NCBI RefSeq assembly: GCF_017497975.1
Contig: NZ_JAGDEL010000026.1
Location: 43,099-107,098, forward strand
Direction: 5' to 3'
DNA: 64,000 nt
Source: Metabacillus bambusae
GTDB lineage: Bacteria; Bacillota; Bacilli; Bacillales; Bacillaceae
The position numbers and the translations under genes were made by a program. The notes beneath the pieces were generated by a model. It searched no databases. It worked only from the letters and a program-made list of their open reading frames with translations, and was not told the origin of the DNA. Shown piece by piece: positions 38,999 to 49,120 of the stretch; the first letter of the stretch is position 1; each line of letters starts with the position of its first letter.

Positions 38999-39766
38999 TT
39001 GCTACATCAATTTTCACGTAATGAATTAGCGATTGGTAAAGAAGGTTTAGATATCCTAAAGAATAGTACTGTTGCTGTGCTAGGTATAGGCGGTGTCGGT
39101 TCTTTTTCAGCGGAAGCACTTGCGAGATCTGGAGTAGGGCGATTGGTTTTAGTTGATAAAGATGATGTAGATATTACAAATGTAAATCGTCAAATTCACG
39201 CACTAATCTCAACAGTTGGTCAACCGAAAGTGGACTTAATGGAAGCACGAATAAAGGATATAAATCCTGACTGTGAAGTTATTTCTCTCAAGATGTTTTA
39301 TACAGAAGAAACCTACGAGCAATTTTTTGATCAAAAGCTTGATTATGTCATAGATGCATCTGATACCATTTCTTATAAAATTCATTTGATGAAGGAATGT
39401 TTAAAACGAAATATTCCGATTATTTCTAGCATGGGTGCTGCAAATAAAATGGATCCTACTAGGTTTCAAGTTGCAGACATTTCGAAAACACATACAGACC
39501 CAATGGCGAAGGTTATTCGTATTCGTTTACGTAAAGAAGGAATTCATAAAGGAATAAAGGTTGTTTTCTCTGATGAAAGCCCGATTGTCATTCGTGAAGA
39601 TGTACGTAAAGAGGTTGGTAATGATGCTGCACAAATCCGTAAAGCAAAAATGCCACCAGCATCAAATGCATTTGTACCTTCTGTAGCAGGGTTAATTATG
39701 GGAGGATATGTTGTAACTGATTTAGTTAAGGATATTAAGATTGTACGAGTTAAAGATGAAAAATAA
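38999..39766 (+). CDS. tcdA: tRNA threonylcarbamoyladenosine dehydratase TcdA (YrvM)
   Basis: An E1-like enzyme that cyclises t6A37 to ct6A in ANN-decoding tRNAs using ATP. 255 residues. The nucleotide-binding loop LGIGGVGSFSAEALARSG is at about 30-47, followed by DKDDVDITNVNRQ and, at the C-terminus, SVAGLIMGGYVV. TTG start with GGAGTGAG upstream. Monocistronic: a 6S RNA precedes and a terminator follows. Confidence 0.92.
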   Translation: MLHQFSRNELAIGKEGLDILKNSTVAVLGIGGVGSFSAEALARSGVGRLVLVDKDDVDITNVNRQIHALISTVGQPKVDLMEARIKDINPDCEVISLKMFYTEETYEQFFDQKLDYVIDASDTISYKIHLMKECLKRNIPIISSMGAANKMDPTRFQVADISKTHTDPMAKVIRIRLRKEGIHKGIKVVFSDESPIVIREDVRKEVGNDAAQIRKAKMPPASNAFVPSVAGLIMGGYVVTDLVKDIKIVRVKDEK

Positions 39767-39795
39767 CAAAAAGAGGCTATTTTAGCCTCTTTTTG
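39767..39795. terminator. Bidirectional terminator between tcdA and rarA
   Basis: The 13-bp arms CAAAAAGAGGCTA and TAGCCTCTTTTTG have a 3-nt loop. Confidence 0.85.
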
Positions 39796-39810
39796 TTTGC
39801 TTAGACGTTC

Positions 39811-41085
39811 TTACTTTCTTTGTTGCTTCAACAGCTTGTCATACACTTGACTTAAGGTTAATTCGAATTTTCCAGTTTTTTTCGGTTCATAATACACCTT
39901 GTTTTTTAATCGATCTGGCAGGTATTGCTGTTTTACCCAGCCATTTTCATAATCATGTGGATATAAATAGTCAATTCCCCTGCCTAATGCTTTTGCGCCC
40001 TGGTAATGTGCATCCTTTAGATGAGTGGGAACGTCACCTATTTTTCCAGCTCTGATGTCAGCGATCGCGTTATCTAAAGCTTGGTAAGCACTATTTGATT
40101 TCGGTGAAAGGCATAATTCAATGACTACATTTGCAAGTGGAATTCTTGCTTCAGGGAATCCTAATCGTTCAGTTGATTCAATTGCTGCTAATGTTCGCGC
40201 TCCTGCTTGTGGATTTGCAAGACCAATATCCTCATACGCAATGACTAAAAGTCTTCTGTTGATACTTACTAGATCACCCGCTTCAATTAGTCTACCTAAA
40301 TAATGTAAAGCGGCATTTACATCAGAACCTCTAATTGATTTTTGAAATGCTGAAATTACATCATAGTGGGCGTCACCGTCTTTATCGTGAACAAAGCTTT
40401 TCTTTTGCAGACATTCCTCAGCTATTTCAACCGTAATTTCAATTAGTCCATCGCTATTAGCCTCAGTAGACAAAACTGCTAATTCAAGTGCATTTAGGGC
40501 TGACCGTACATCACCTCCACAGCTGCCAGCTAAATGAAGCAGGGCATCTTCACTTATTTCGACCTCCTGTTTTCCTAATCCATTTTCTTTATCATGAATT
40601 GCCCGGAGTAATGCCTGTTTTATATCCTCCTCATCTAGTGAATGTAGTTCGAAAATCTGACATCTGCTTCGTATCGCTGGATTAATCGCATGATAAGGGT
40701 TACTTGTAGTCGCCCCGATTAAAATAATCATTCCATTCTCAAGATAAGGTAGTAAAAAGTCTTGCTTTGCTTTATCAAGACGATGTACCTCATCTAAAAT
40801 TAAAATTACTTTTCCTGACATCTTTGCTTCTGCAACAACAATTTCCATATCTTTTTTATTGTTTACAACAGCATTAAGCTTGCGAAAGGCTGTACCAGTG
40901 CTACCAGCAATCGCCGTTGCAATCGAGGTTTTTCCGATCCCAGGGGGTCCGTATAATATCATTGAGGACAAATGTTTTGCTTTAACCATGCGCTGAATAA
41001 TTTTTCCTTCAGCTACTAAATGAGTTTGACCGATAATATCTTCTAATATTTTTGGACGCATTCTATATGCAAGTGGTTGTTTCAA
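39811..41085 (-). CDS. rarA: Replication-associated recombination protein RarA (MgsA/YrvN)
   Basis: AAA+ ATPase acting at stalled replication forks. 424 residues. Walker A GPPGIGKTSIATAI, Walker B LILDEVHRLDKAKQD, sensor 1 GATTSNP and arginine finger region IRSRCQIFEL; the C-terminal tetramerisation part includes YLGRLIEAGD and DIGLANPQA. The TTG at 41085 has GGAGTG eight bases upstream and matches the family start; a GTG three codons earlier overlaps that site. Confidence 0.94.
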   Translation of the reverse strand: MKQPLAYRMRPKILEDIIGQTHLVAEGKIIQRMVKAKHLSSMILYGPPGIGKTSIATAIAGSTGTAFRKLNAVVNNKKDMEIVVAEAKMSGKVILILDEVHRLDKAKQDFLLPYLENGMIILIGATTSNPYHAINPAIRSRCQIFELHSLDEEDIKQALLRAIHDKENGLGKQEVEISEDALLHLAGSCGGDVRSALNALELAVLSTEANSDGLIEITVEIAEECLQKKSFVHDKDGDAHYDVISAFQKSIRGSDVNAALHYLGRLIEAGDLVSINRRLLVIAYEDIGLANPQAGARTLAAIESTERLGFPEARIPLANVVIELCLSPKSNSAYQALDNAIADIRAGKIGDVPTHLKDAHYQGAKALGRGIDYLYPHDYENGWVKQQYLPDRLKNKVYYEPKKTGKFELTLSQVYDKLLKQQRK

Positions 41086-41167
41086 TTTATACACTCCAAA
41101 CGTTTAGTGAAAATGTCATGATTAATGATTAGATGGTAAATGTTGTGATAACCTTAAATCTTTATAA

Positions 41168-41393
41168 TAGGCTCATTTCTAAGAGATTGTTGCTTTTAGA
41201 ACTAAAACTGTTTAAGAGGTTGATTGGAGCGGAAGTGCGAGACTCCTGCGGGAGCAGCGGGACAGGTGAGACCCCGCAGGCGTTTACGCCGAGGAGGCTC
41301 ACCGCCCGCCCCGCGGAAAGCGAGCAACTGGAGCGGAAATCAACCTCACCGCACTACTGGGTAAATAGCAACTAAGTTTGCGAAAACAGCCTT
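41168..41393 (+). repeat. Dispersed repeat family 1, long form (copy 5)
   Basis: 226 bp. AGGCTCATTTCTAAGAGATTG at the left and AGTTTGCGAAAACAGCCTT at the right, with the best-preserved core: GAGACTCCTGCGGG, GTGAGACCCCGCAGG, CGAGGAGGCTCACCGCC, GCCCCGCGGAAAGCG. It fills half of the rarA-yczE gap. Confidence 0.85.
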
Positions 41394-41447
41394 AAACACT
41401 ATGTCCAAGCAGCAAAGTCGGTTTTCGTGCCTAATAAGTTAATAATA

Positions 41448-41456
41448 TGCTATAAT
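41448..41456 (+). promoter_or_regulatory. Extended -10 promoter for the yczE-like/cymR operon
   Basis: TGCTATAAT, an extended -10 element with no good -35 hexamer. Between it and the gene lies an imperfect palindrome CTAAAGGATGT/TACACCTTAG (41503-41534) of unknown role. Confidence 0.45.
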
Positions 41457-41567
41457 GGCTAATGTTCAAAGTAAGAAACATAGAAAAATAAATGTTCTAG
41501 TCTAAAGGATGTGCATGCTTGTCTTACACCTTAGAAGTTTCTTCAAAGCATATCGGGGGATCCTAGC

Positions 41568-42251
41568 ATGAAGAATAACAACAATATCTTTGTATCCATT
41601 GTAAAATGGGTGATATATTTTATAGGCTTGCTAATTATGTCATTAGGAATAGTGTTAACAATTAAAGCTGATTTAGGAGTTTCCTCTTGGGATGTTCTCC
41701 ACATTGGTTTGTATCGTCAACTGGGCTTAACGATTGGAACATGGACGATATTAACTGGTGCAATTGTTCTTTGTGTAGCAACACTTTTAACAAAAAGGCT
41801 ACCACAGCTTGGTGCATTTATTAACATGCTAAGTATTGGAGTTTTCATTGATTTATATTTAATGATACCGTTTCTAAAGACACCTGAATCATTTATCGGA
41901 CAATTGATTATGCTTATGATAGGCATTATTGTATTAGGCTATGGGATGGGATTATATATATCAGCTAAATGTGGTGCTGGACCTAGGGATAGTTTAATGA
42001 TTTCTCTGGTAGAAAAAACAGGGAAATCGATAACTTTTATTAGAGGCGCTATTGAAATTATTGTTTTAGGTATTGGCTGGTTTTTAGGTGGACCGGTATA
42101 TATTGGTACAATCATTACAACGGTAACGATTGGATATGTAGCAGGAATGATGATAACGTTTTGTCATAAATCAACGGATCGACTGTTAATCAAACTATCA
42201 AGCAACAAGGGAGCAATTCGAGAAAATAGGTTGCTAGATCGTAAAATATAG
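41568..42251 (+). CDS. YczE/YyaS/YitT-family membrane protein
   Basis: 227 residues, five to six transmembrane helices. N-terminal signature FIGLLIMSLGIVLTIKADLG followed by SSWDVLHIGL, and later the repeat-like KCGAGPRDSLMISL, both typical of YczE-type integral membrane proteins. YczE affects lipopeptide production in some Bacillus; the mechanism is unknown. It ends only 10 nt before cymR, so it looks co-transcribed with cymR-iscS-mnmA, an arrangement I do not know from B. subtilis. Confidence 0.82.
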   Translation: MKNNNNIFVSIVKWVIYFIGLLIMSLGIVLTIKADLGVSSWDVLHIGLYRQLGLTIGTWTILTGAIVLCVATLLTKRLPQLGAFINMLSIGVFIDLYLMIPFLKTPESFIGQLIMLMIGIIVLGYGMGLYISAKCGAGPRDSLMISLVEKTGKSITFIRGAIEIIVLGIGWFLGGPVYIGTIITTVTIGYVAGMMITFCHKSTDRLLIKLSSNKGAIRENRLLDRKI

Positions 42252-42261
42252 GGGTGTTAGT

Positions 42262-42678
42262 ATGAAAATATCTACAAAAGGACGTTATGGTTTAACAATT
42301 ATGATTGAGTTGGCACGAAAGCATGGAGAAGGTCCAACATCATTAAAAAGTATTGCACAAGCCCATGACTTGTCAGAACATTATTTAGAGCAGCTAATTG
42401 CTCCACTACGAAATGCAAGACTCGTAAAAAGCATAAGAGGCGCTTATGGTGGTTATATTTTAGGAGATGAGCCGACGAACATTACATCAGGTGATATTAT
42501 ACGTGTTCTAGAAGGACCGATAAGTCCTGTTGAAGTATTAGAGGATGAAGAACCAGCTAAGAGACAACTTTGGGTGAAAATTCGTGATGCAGTAGCGGAT
42601 GTACTTGATAATACAACACTAGAAGACCTTGCAAGCTATACAGACGGAGAGCAAGAGCCTTATATGTTTTATATTTAA
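42262..42678 (+). CDS. cymR: Cysteine metabolism repressor CymR (Rrf2 family)
   Basis: The master repressor of cysteine and sulfur assimilation in Bacillus, acting with CysK. 138 residues: winged HTH at the N-terminus (KISTKGRYGLTIMIEL, then SLKSIAQAHDLSEHYLEQL), the GAYGGYILG wing, and a helical dimerisation tail. No Fe-S cysteines of IscR type are present, consistent with CymR. AGGGGTG upstream of the ATG. Followed by iscS 36 nt later. Confidence 0.94.
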   Translation: MKISTKGRYGLTIMIELARKHGEGPTSLKSIAQAHDLSEHYLEQLIAPLRNARLVKSIRGAYGGYILGDEPTNITSGDIIRVLEGPISPVEVLEDEEPAKRQLWVKIRDAVADVLDNTTLEDLASYTDGEQEPYMFYI

Positions 42679-42714
42679 AACTGTTCTAGATATTAAGATA
42701 GGAGGGGTTGCCTG

Positions 42715-43860
42715 ATGAAACGAATTTATTTAGATCATGCTGCAACATCCCCATTGCATCCAGAGGTAGCTGAAAAAATGCTGCCGATTATGTTGGAAAA
42801 CTTCGGTAACCCTTCAAGCATCCATTCATTTGGTAGAGAAGCCCGACGCATTACTGATGAATCTAGAAGAAATCTTGCTAATCACATCGGGGCAACGCCT
42901 GGAGAAATCATTTTTACAAGTGGTGGTACTGAGGCTGATAATCTTGCAGTTATTGGAGCAGCTTTAGCAAATAAACATGTGGGTAAGCACATCATCACCA
43001 CGCAAATTGAGCATCATGCTGTCTTGCATGCATGTAAGCATCTAGAGAATGCTGGGTATGAAGTAACCTATTTGCCTGTTAATGAACAAGGGGTTATTTC
43101 GATCGATCAACTTAAGGAACATTTAACAGATCAAACTGTACTTGTAACAATTATGTATGGAAATAACGAGGTTGGTTCAATCCAGCCAATTCAAGAGATT
43201 GCTAACGTGCTTAAGGACCATCAAGCTTTGTTTCATACAGATGCGGTACAAGCCTTTGGAGTGGAACATATAAATGTAAAAGACTTAGGTGTTGACCTTT
43301 TATCAGTATCAGCACATAAAATAAATGGACCTAAAGGTGTAGGGTTTTTATACGTGAAAAATGGAGTGAAGCTTCAACCATCCTTATATGGGGGAGAACA
43401 GGAGCTGAAGCGTAGAGCTGGTACAGAAAATGTATCAGGGATTTATGGGTTTAGTTATGCTGCAGATCTTACCTTATCAACTCGTGCACATAAAACCGAG
43501 CAATACAGAGCATTTAAGCAAGAAATGATTGGTATCTTTGAAGAGCAAAATCTTCAATTTCAATTAAACAATTCATTAAATGGATTGCCACATATATTTA
43601 ATGTTTATTTTCCAGGAACACATATTGAATCATTATTAGTCAATTTAGATTTATCAGGCATTGCAGCCTCAAGTGGATCAGCTTGTACAGCTGGTTCTGT
43701 TGATCCATCACATGTATTAGTTGCAATGTTCGGTAAAGAGTCAGATCGAGTATTATCTTCGGTTCGATTTAGTTTTGGTTATGGAACAAGTCTAGAAGAA
43801 ATTCAATATGCTGCAGAGAAAATAGCAAAGATTGTTAAGCGAGTAACAGCTCAAGAGTAA
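42715..43860 (+). CDS. iscS: Cysteine desulfurase IscS-like (YrvO)
   Basis: PLP enzyme that delivers sulfur to MnmA for 2-thiouridine in tRNA. 381 residues. N-terminal IYLDHAATSPLHPEV, Schiff-base lysine in SAHKINGPKG, catalytic cysteine in SSGSACTAGS. ATG behind AGGAGGGG. mnmA follows with no gap, supporting a dedicated sulfur relay. Distinct from the nifS of the NAD cluster. Confidence 0.95.
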   Translation: MKRIYLDHAATSPLHPEVAEKMLPIMLENFGNPSSIHSFGREARRITDESRRNLANHIGATPGEIIFTSGGTEADNLAVIGAALANKHVGKHIITTQIEHHAVLHACKHLENAGYEVTYLPVNEQGVISIDQLKEHLTDQTVLVTIMYGNNEVGSIQPIQEIANVLKDHQALFHTDAVQAFGVEHINVKDLGVDLLSVSAHKINGPKGVGFLYVKNGVKLQPSLYGGEQELKRRAGTENVSGIYGFSYAADLTLSTRAHKTEQYRAFKQEMIGIFEEQNLQFQLNNSLNGLPHIFNVYFPGTHIESLLVNLDLSGIAASSGSACTAGSVDPSHVLVAMFGKESDRVLSSVRFSFGYGTSLEEIQYAAEKIAKIVKRVTAQE

Positions 43861-44988
<1,128 letters not shown>

Positions 44989-45004
44989 TCGTGAGTTACT
45001 AAAG

Positions 45005-45042
45005 TAAGGGGGTTGACACATTTGTTTGAGTCAGCCCCTTTT
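45005..45042 (+). terminator. Terminator after mnmA
   Basis: AAGGGGGTTGAC pairs with GTCAGCCCCTT, then TT. Ends the yczE-cymR-iscS-mnmA unit. Confidence 0.75.
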
Positions 45043-45107
45043 AACTATGATAAGAGTTTTTAAGTTACACTACATATGAACAAAATGTTGAAAGAGGGTT
45101 TTTGACA

Positions 45108-45764
45108 ATGGATATGAATCAACGTGGGATTGAAGCAATGCAAGAGGGGAATTTTGAGGAAGCAGCAACAATTTTTTCTGAAGCTATTGAAGCTAAACCA
45201 AATGATCCTATTAGCTACATCAATTTTGGTAATTTGCTCTCAGCTGTAAATGAACTTGAAAAGGCATTAAAATTTTATGAAAAAGCGATTGAATTAGATG
45301 AAGATGCAGCAACTGCCTATTATGGGGCAGGAAATGTTTATTTTAATCAAGAAAAATATCATGAAGCGAAAAATAGGTACGAAAAGGCGTTGAAAAAAGG
45401 ATTGGATCACGGAGATTTACATTTTATGTTAGGAATGAGCTTGCAAAATATTGGTCAAAATCGCTTAGCCCTTCCATATTTTCAACGTGCTACAGAATTA
45501 AATGAAGATGATATAGATGCAAGATTCCAATATGGTTTATGTCTTGCACAATTAGACTTAGTTGATGAAGCGATGAAGCAATTTCAAACTATAGTTGAGC
45601 TGGATGAAGAACATGCAGATGCTTATTATAATTTAGGTGTTGCTTATGCATTTAAAGAGGATGTGAAAAAAGCAACAGATATGCTAGAAAAAGCATTAAA
45701 CATACAGTCAGATCATTTATTAGCAGGTCATGCTTTAAAAATCTTGAAGGAAAATAAAGAGTAA
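45108..45764 (+). CDS. yrrB: Tetratricopeptide repeat protein YrrB
   Basis: 218 residues made almost wholly of six TPR units of 34 residues (starting about 3, 37, 71, 105, 139 and 173; for instance AYYNLGVAYAFKEDVKKATD). No signal peptide or membrane segment, so a cytosolic scaffold; partners are unknown. ATG at 45108 after AAGAGGG. recD2 follows 36 nt downstream. Confidence 0.9.
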   Translation: MDMNQRGIEAMQEGNFEEAATIFSEAIEAKPNDPISYINFGNLLSAVNELEKALKFYEKAIELDEDAATAYYGAGNVYFNQEKYHEAKNRYEKALKKGLDHGDLHFMLGMSLQNIGQNRLALPYFQRATELNEDDIDARFQYGLCLAQLDLVDEAMKQFQTIVELDEEHADAYYNLGVAYAFKEDVKKATDMLEKALNIQSDHLLAGHALKILKENKE

Positions 45765-45800
45765 TAAGATGACACGCAGGGAAGAAGGGAGAACGGATTC

Positions 45801-48158
45801 ATGCAGGAAAGTGCTGATTTATTCGGGGAAAATGAACGTTATGTAAAAGGACTTGTAAAGGTTGTTATTTTTCACAATGAGCAAAACTTATATTCAGTGT
45901 TAAAAGTAAGAGTTCATGAAACAAGTGAAAATATTGAAGATAAAGAGATAACTGTTACAGGTTACTTTCCACTCCTGCATGAAGATGACACCTATACCTT
46001 TTTTGGAGCATTTAAAAACCACCCAAAATTTGGTCTTCAATTTCAAACTGAACACTTTCGAATAGAGATCCCTCAAACAAAGGAAGGGATTATTCAATAT
46101 TTATCAAGTGATCTTTTCAAAGGGATTGGCAAAAAGACAGCGGAAGCTATTGTTGAGAAACTAGGTGAATCAGCAATCTCAAAAATTCTGCAAAACCCTT
46201 CGATTTTAGATGATATTCCAAAGGTAAATAAAGATAAAGCGAAACAACTTGTTGAGGCATTAATTTCCCATCAAGGGCTAGAGCAAATAATGATAGCACT
46301 CAATCAATTTGGTTTTGGACCTCAACTTGCCATGAAAATTTATCAAGTTTATCAAGACCAAACCTTGACAATTATTCAAGAGAATCCATATCAATTGGTT
46401 CATGATGTTGAAGGAATAGGTTTTGTGCGAGCAGATGAGCTTGGTCAGCATTTAGGTATTTCTGAAAAAAGTGCAGAAAGAATTAAAGCTGCATGTCTTT
46501 ATATTATTGAACATATGAGCTTACAAGAAGGACATGTTTATTTAACATTAGAACAGCTTATTGTAAAAACGAAGGAATTGCTTGATCATTCAAAACAGGA
46601 GAGTATACCTGAAACAGATATTGCAACTGAAATAACCGCATTAAATAATGATAAAAAAGTGATCGTTGAAGAAGAACGTGCATATATACCATCTCTTTAT
46701 TACGCGGAACAAGGATTAGTAAAAAACATAAAAAAAGTACTTGCTCAAACGGAATATGATGACCTTTTTCCTGAGTCTGAATTTTTGCTATCGCTTGGCA
46801 ACCTCGAAGAAAGAATGAAGGTACAATATGCACCAACTCAAAAGGATGCAATCCAACAGGCGTTGATGTCTCCAATGCTTTTATTAACAGGAGGACCTGG
46901 GACAGGTAAAACAACTGTTATTAAGGGAATTGTTGAATTATATGCCGATTTACATGGATGTTCTCTAGAACCAAAGGATTATAAAAAAGAAGAACCATTT
47001 CCGATTTTACTTGTTGCGCCAACAGGACGTGCTGCAAAACGAATGAGTGAAGCAACAGGTATGCCAGCTGTTACGATTCATCGCCTTTTGAAGTGGAATG
47101 GTGCAGATGGTTTTGAGCATGATGAAGATAATCCGATCGCTGGAAAGCTACTCATTGTTGATGAGGTGTCAATGGTTGATTTATGGATTGCAAATCAATT
47201 GTTTAAAGCACTCCCTGAAAAAATCCAAGTAATAATGGTTGGGGATGAGGATCAGCTCCCATCTGTAGGTCCTGGTCAGGTGCTTCGTGATTTATTAGCT
47301 TCCAAAATGATTCCCACGGTCCAACTAACCGATATTTATCGTCAAGCAGAAGGGTCATCAATTATTGAGCTTGCACATGATATTAAGCAAGGTAAAATGC
47401 CGCAAAATATCACATCTCCAACCTCTGACAGGTCATTTATCCAATGCACACAAGCGCAAATGAAAGAGGTTATTGGAAAGGTAATTAAAAGTGCAATCAA
47501 CAAAGGCTATACAGCGAGAGATATTCAAATTTTAGCACCCATGTATAAAGGTCCAGCAGGAATTGATCAATTAAACAAACTGCTTCAAGAGCTTTTCAAT
47601 CCTAAAACACCTGGAAAAAGAGAAATGACATTTGGTGATACAATATACCGGAACGGTGATAAAGTTCTCCAATTAGTCAACCAGCCTGATAGTAATGTCT
47701 TTAACGGTGATATTGGAGAAATAGTTTCGATCTTTTATGCAAAAGAAAATACTGAAAAAGAAGACATGATTGTCGTTTCCTTTGATGGCAACGAGGTTAC
47801 CTATATAAAACAAGATTTTAATCAGTTTACTCATGCGTTTTGCTGCTCGATTCATAAATCACAAGGTAGTGAATTTCCGATCGTTGTGCTGCCTATTGTA
47901 AAAGGATATTATCGAATGCTTCGTCGTAATTTAATTTATACAGCCATTACAAGGAGCAAGCGGTCTTTGGTTTTATGTGGGGAAATAGACGCTTTACAGT
48001 GGGGGATTTCGAATAGCGATAGTTCAGACAGGCAGACAAGTCTCAAAATTAAGCTAAATGATTTTGAGGAAGTAGATGAATTACAAAAAGAGCTACCATT
48101 CCCTGTCCAAGATGCAAATATTGGGATGGAAAACGTTACACCGTATGACTTTATGTAA
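45801..48158 (+). CDS. recD2: ATP-dependent DNA helicase RecD2 (YrrC)
   Basis: SF1B 5'-3' helicase not tied to RecBC, involved in fork restart and repair. 785 residues. N-terminal OB-like and helix-hairpin-helix region (FKGIGKKTAEAIVEKLG, about 107-123; a second at about 200), helicase core with Walker A GGPGTGKTTVIKG (about 358), VDEVSMVDLW, GDEDQLPSVGPG, and C-terminal IHKSQGSEFP and TAITRSK. Normal length. Confidence 0.95.
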   Translation: MQESADLFGENERYVKGLVKVVIFHNEQNLYSVLKVRVHETSENIEDKEITVTGYFPLLHEDDTYTFFGAFKNHPKFGLQFQTEHFRIEIPQTKEGIIQYLSSDLFKGIGKKTAEAIVEKLGESAISKILQNPSILDDIPKVNKDKAKQLVEALISHQGLEQIMIALNQFGFGPQLAMKIYQVYQDQTLTIIQENPYQLVHDVEGIGFVRADELGQHLGISEKSAERIKAACLYIIEHMSLQEGHVYLTLEQLIVKTKELLDHSKQESIPETDIATEITALNNDKKVIVEEERAYIPSLYYAEQGLVKNIKKVLAQTEYDDLFPESEFLLSLGNLEERMKVQYAPTQKDAIQQALMSPMLLLTGGPGTGKTTVIKGIVELYADLHGCSLEPKDYKKEEPFPILLVAPTGRAAKRMSEATGMPAVTIHRLLKWNGADGFEHDEDNPIAGKLLIVDEVSMVDLWIANQLFKALPEKIQVIMVGDEDQLPSVGPGQVLRDLLASKMIPTVQLTDIYRQAEGSSIIELAHDIKQGKMPQNITSPTSDRSFIQCTQAQMKEVIGKVIKSAINKGYTARDIQILAPMYKGPAGIDQLNKLLQELFNPKTPGKREMTFGDTIYRNGDKVLQLVNQPDSNVFNGDIGEIVSIFYAKENTEKEDMIVVSFDGNEVTYIKQDFNQFTHAFCCSIHKSQGSEFPIVVLPIVKGYYRMLRRNLIYTAITRSKRSLVLCGEIDALQWGISNSDSSDRQTSLKIKLNDFEEVDELQKELPFPVQDANIGMENVTPYDFM

Positions 48159-48199
48159 AAAGGCCAAAGCTAAAATTGTTCGGAAAGGTGGAGATTTCT

Positions 48200-48673
48200 T
48201 TGCGGACATTTTCAAAGCTAAAAGGGCTCCCAGTATATAGTAATAGTAATGCTGACCTCCTTGGTCATATTGCTGATTTATGTTTATCTTCCAATGGCTC
48301 TGTAATCGGACTGATGATGGAAGGAAAAGGGTTGTTTAATCGTGATCGTTTTGTTCCAATTGAATCAATCCAGGCACTTGGAGAAAATGGTGTGATGGTT
48401 GAGGATAAGAACAAGCTCATTTCAATCCAAAATATGAGAGCAAATTACTCATATAACACATATGATGATATCCGCTATAAATCAGTTCTGACAAGAGAAG
48501 GACAGAAACTTGGTTTATTAGAGGACGTATATTTTTCCGAAAAAGAGGGCACAATTGAGGCATACGAATTGACGGACGGATTTTTTGCAGACATCGCTGA
48601 AGGTAAAAAAGTAGTAAAGGCTACTGGTGAATCATTATTGATAAGCAAAGATGCGATCGTCATCGACTTTTGA
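48200..48673 (+). CDS. yrrD: PRC-barrel protein YrrD
   Basis: 157 residues with two PRC-barrel units (about 2-75 and 82-157; GLPVYSNSNADLLGHIADL and LTREGQKLGLLEDVYFS). PRC barrels often bind RNA-processing or membrane partners; the function here is unknown. TTG at 48200 has AAGGTGGAG at good spacing and begins the first barrel directly; an upstream TTG lacks a site. Cluster of small genes yrrD-yrzR-yrzQ. Confidence 0.82.
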   Translation: MRTFSKLKGLPVYSNSNADLLGHIADLCLSSNGSVIGLMMEGKGLFNRDRFVPIESIQALGENGVMVEDKNKLISIQNMRANYSYNTYDDIRYKSVLTREGQKLGLLEDVYFSEKEGTIEAYELTDGFFADIAEGKKVVKATGESLLISKDAIVIDF

Positions 48674-48693
48674 ATTAAAGAGGTGTGCCGAGT

Positions 48694-48885
48694 TTGTTAT
48701 CATGTCCGAATTGTAAAAGCAAAGACCTAGGGAAGATCGGTGTAAATCAATATTATTGCTGGAGATGCTTTATTGAACTTTCTGTTGCCAAAGGAAAAAT
48801 TTTAACTCATCAAGTTGAAGAGGATGGAACTTTGAGCTCACTTGATGACTTGTTTTCTGATGATGAACGATCAATAAGCATGTAA
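48694..48885 (+). CDS. yrzR: Small zinc-ribbon protein YrzR
   Basis: 63 residues: CPNC and CWRC motifs form a zinc ribbon (residues 4-25), followed by an acidic tail (DDLFSDDER). Function unknown. TTG at 48694 has AGAGGTG about six bases upstream; the GTG at 48685 overlaps that site. 20 nt after yrrD. Confidence 0.75.
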   Translation: MLSCPNCKSKDLGKIGVNQYYCWRCFIELSVAKGKILTHQVEEDGTLSSLDDLFSDDERSISM

Positions 48886-48899
48886 AGGGGAGATAGATC

Positions 48900-49031
48900 T
48901 TGAATCGTACTGTAACCTCATTAGTATCTTTAGGTGTGGGTGCTGCAGCATATTATTTTGCACGTTCATCTAACATGACAAATAATCGTTCAATGAGAAA
49001 ATTACGTAAACGCGTAACGAAAATGTTTTAA
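48900..49031 (+). CDS. yrzQ: Small DUF3918 protein YrzQ
   Basis: 43 residues: one hydrophobic segment (SLVSLGVGAAAYYFA, about 7-21) followed by a strongly basic tail (MRKLRKRVTKMF). Typical DUF3918. TTG start with AAGGGGAG upstream, 14 nt after yrzR. Function unknown; probably membrane-associated. Confidence 0.75.
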   Translation: MNRTVTSLVSLGVGAAAYYFARSSNMTNNRSMRKLRKRVTKMF

Positions 49032-49036
49032 TTTAA

Positions 49037-49068
49037 AGGAGCTGACTAAATTGTCAGCTCCTTATTTA
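49037..49068 (+). terminator. Terminator after yrzQ
   Basis: AAGGAGCTGAC and GTCAGCTCCTT, 11 bp perfect, then ATTTAT. Confidence 0.75.
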
Positions 49069-49120
49069 TGCATAAATTATGACTTCACTCTCCACAATAT
49101 ATGGCATAGGAGTGAGAGTC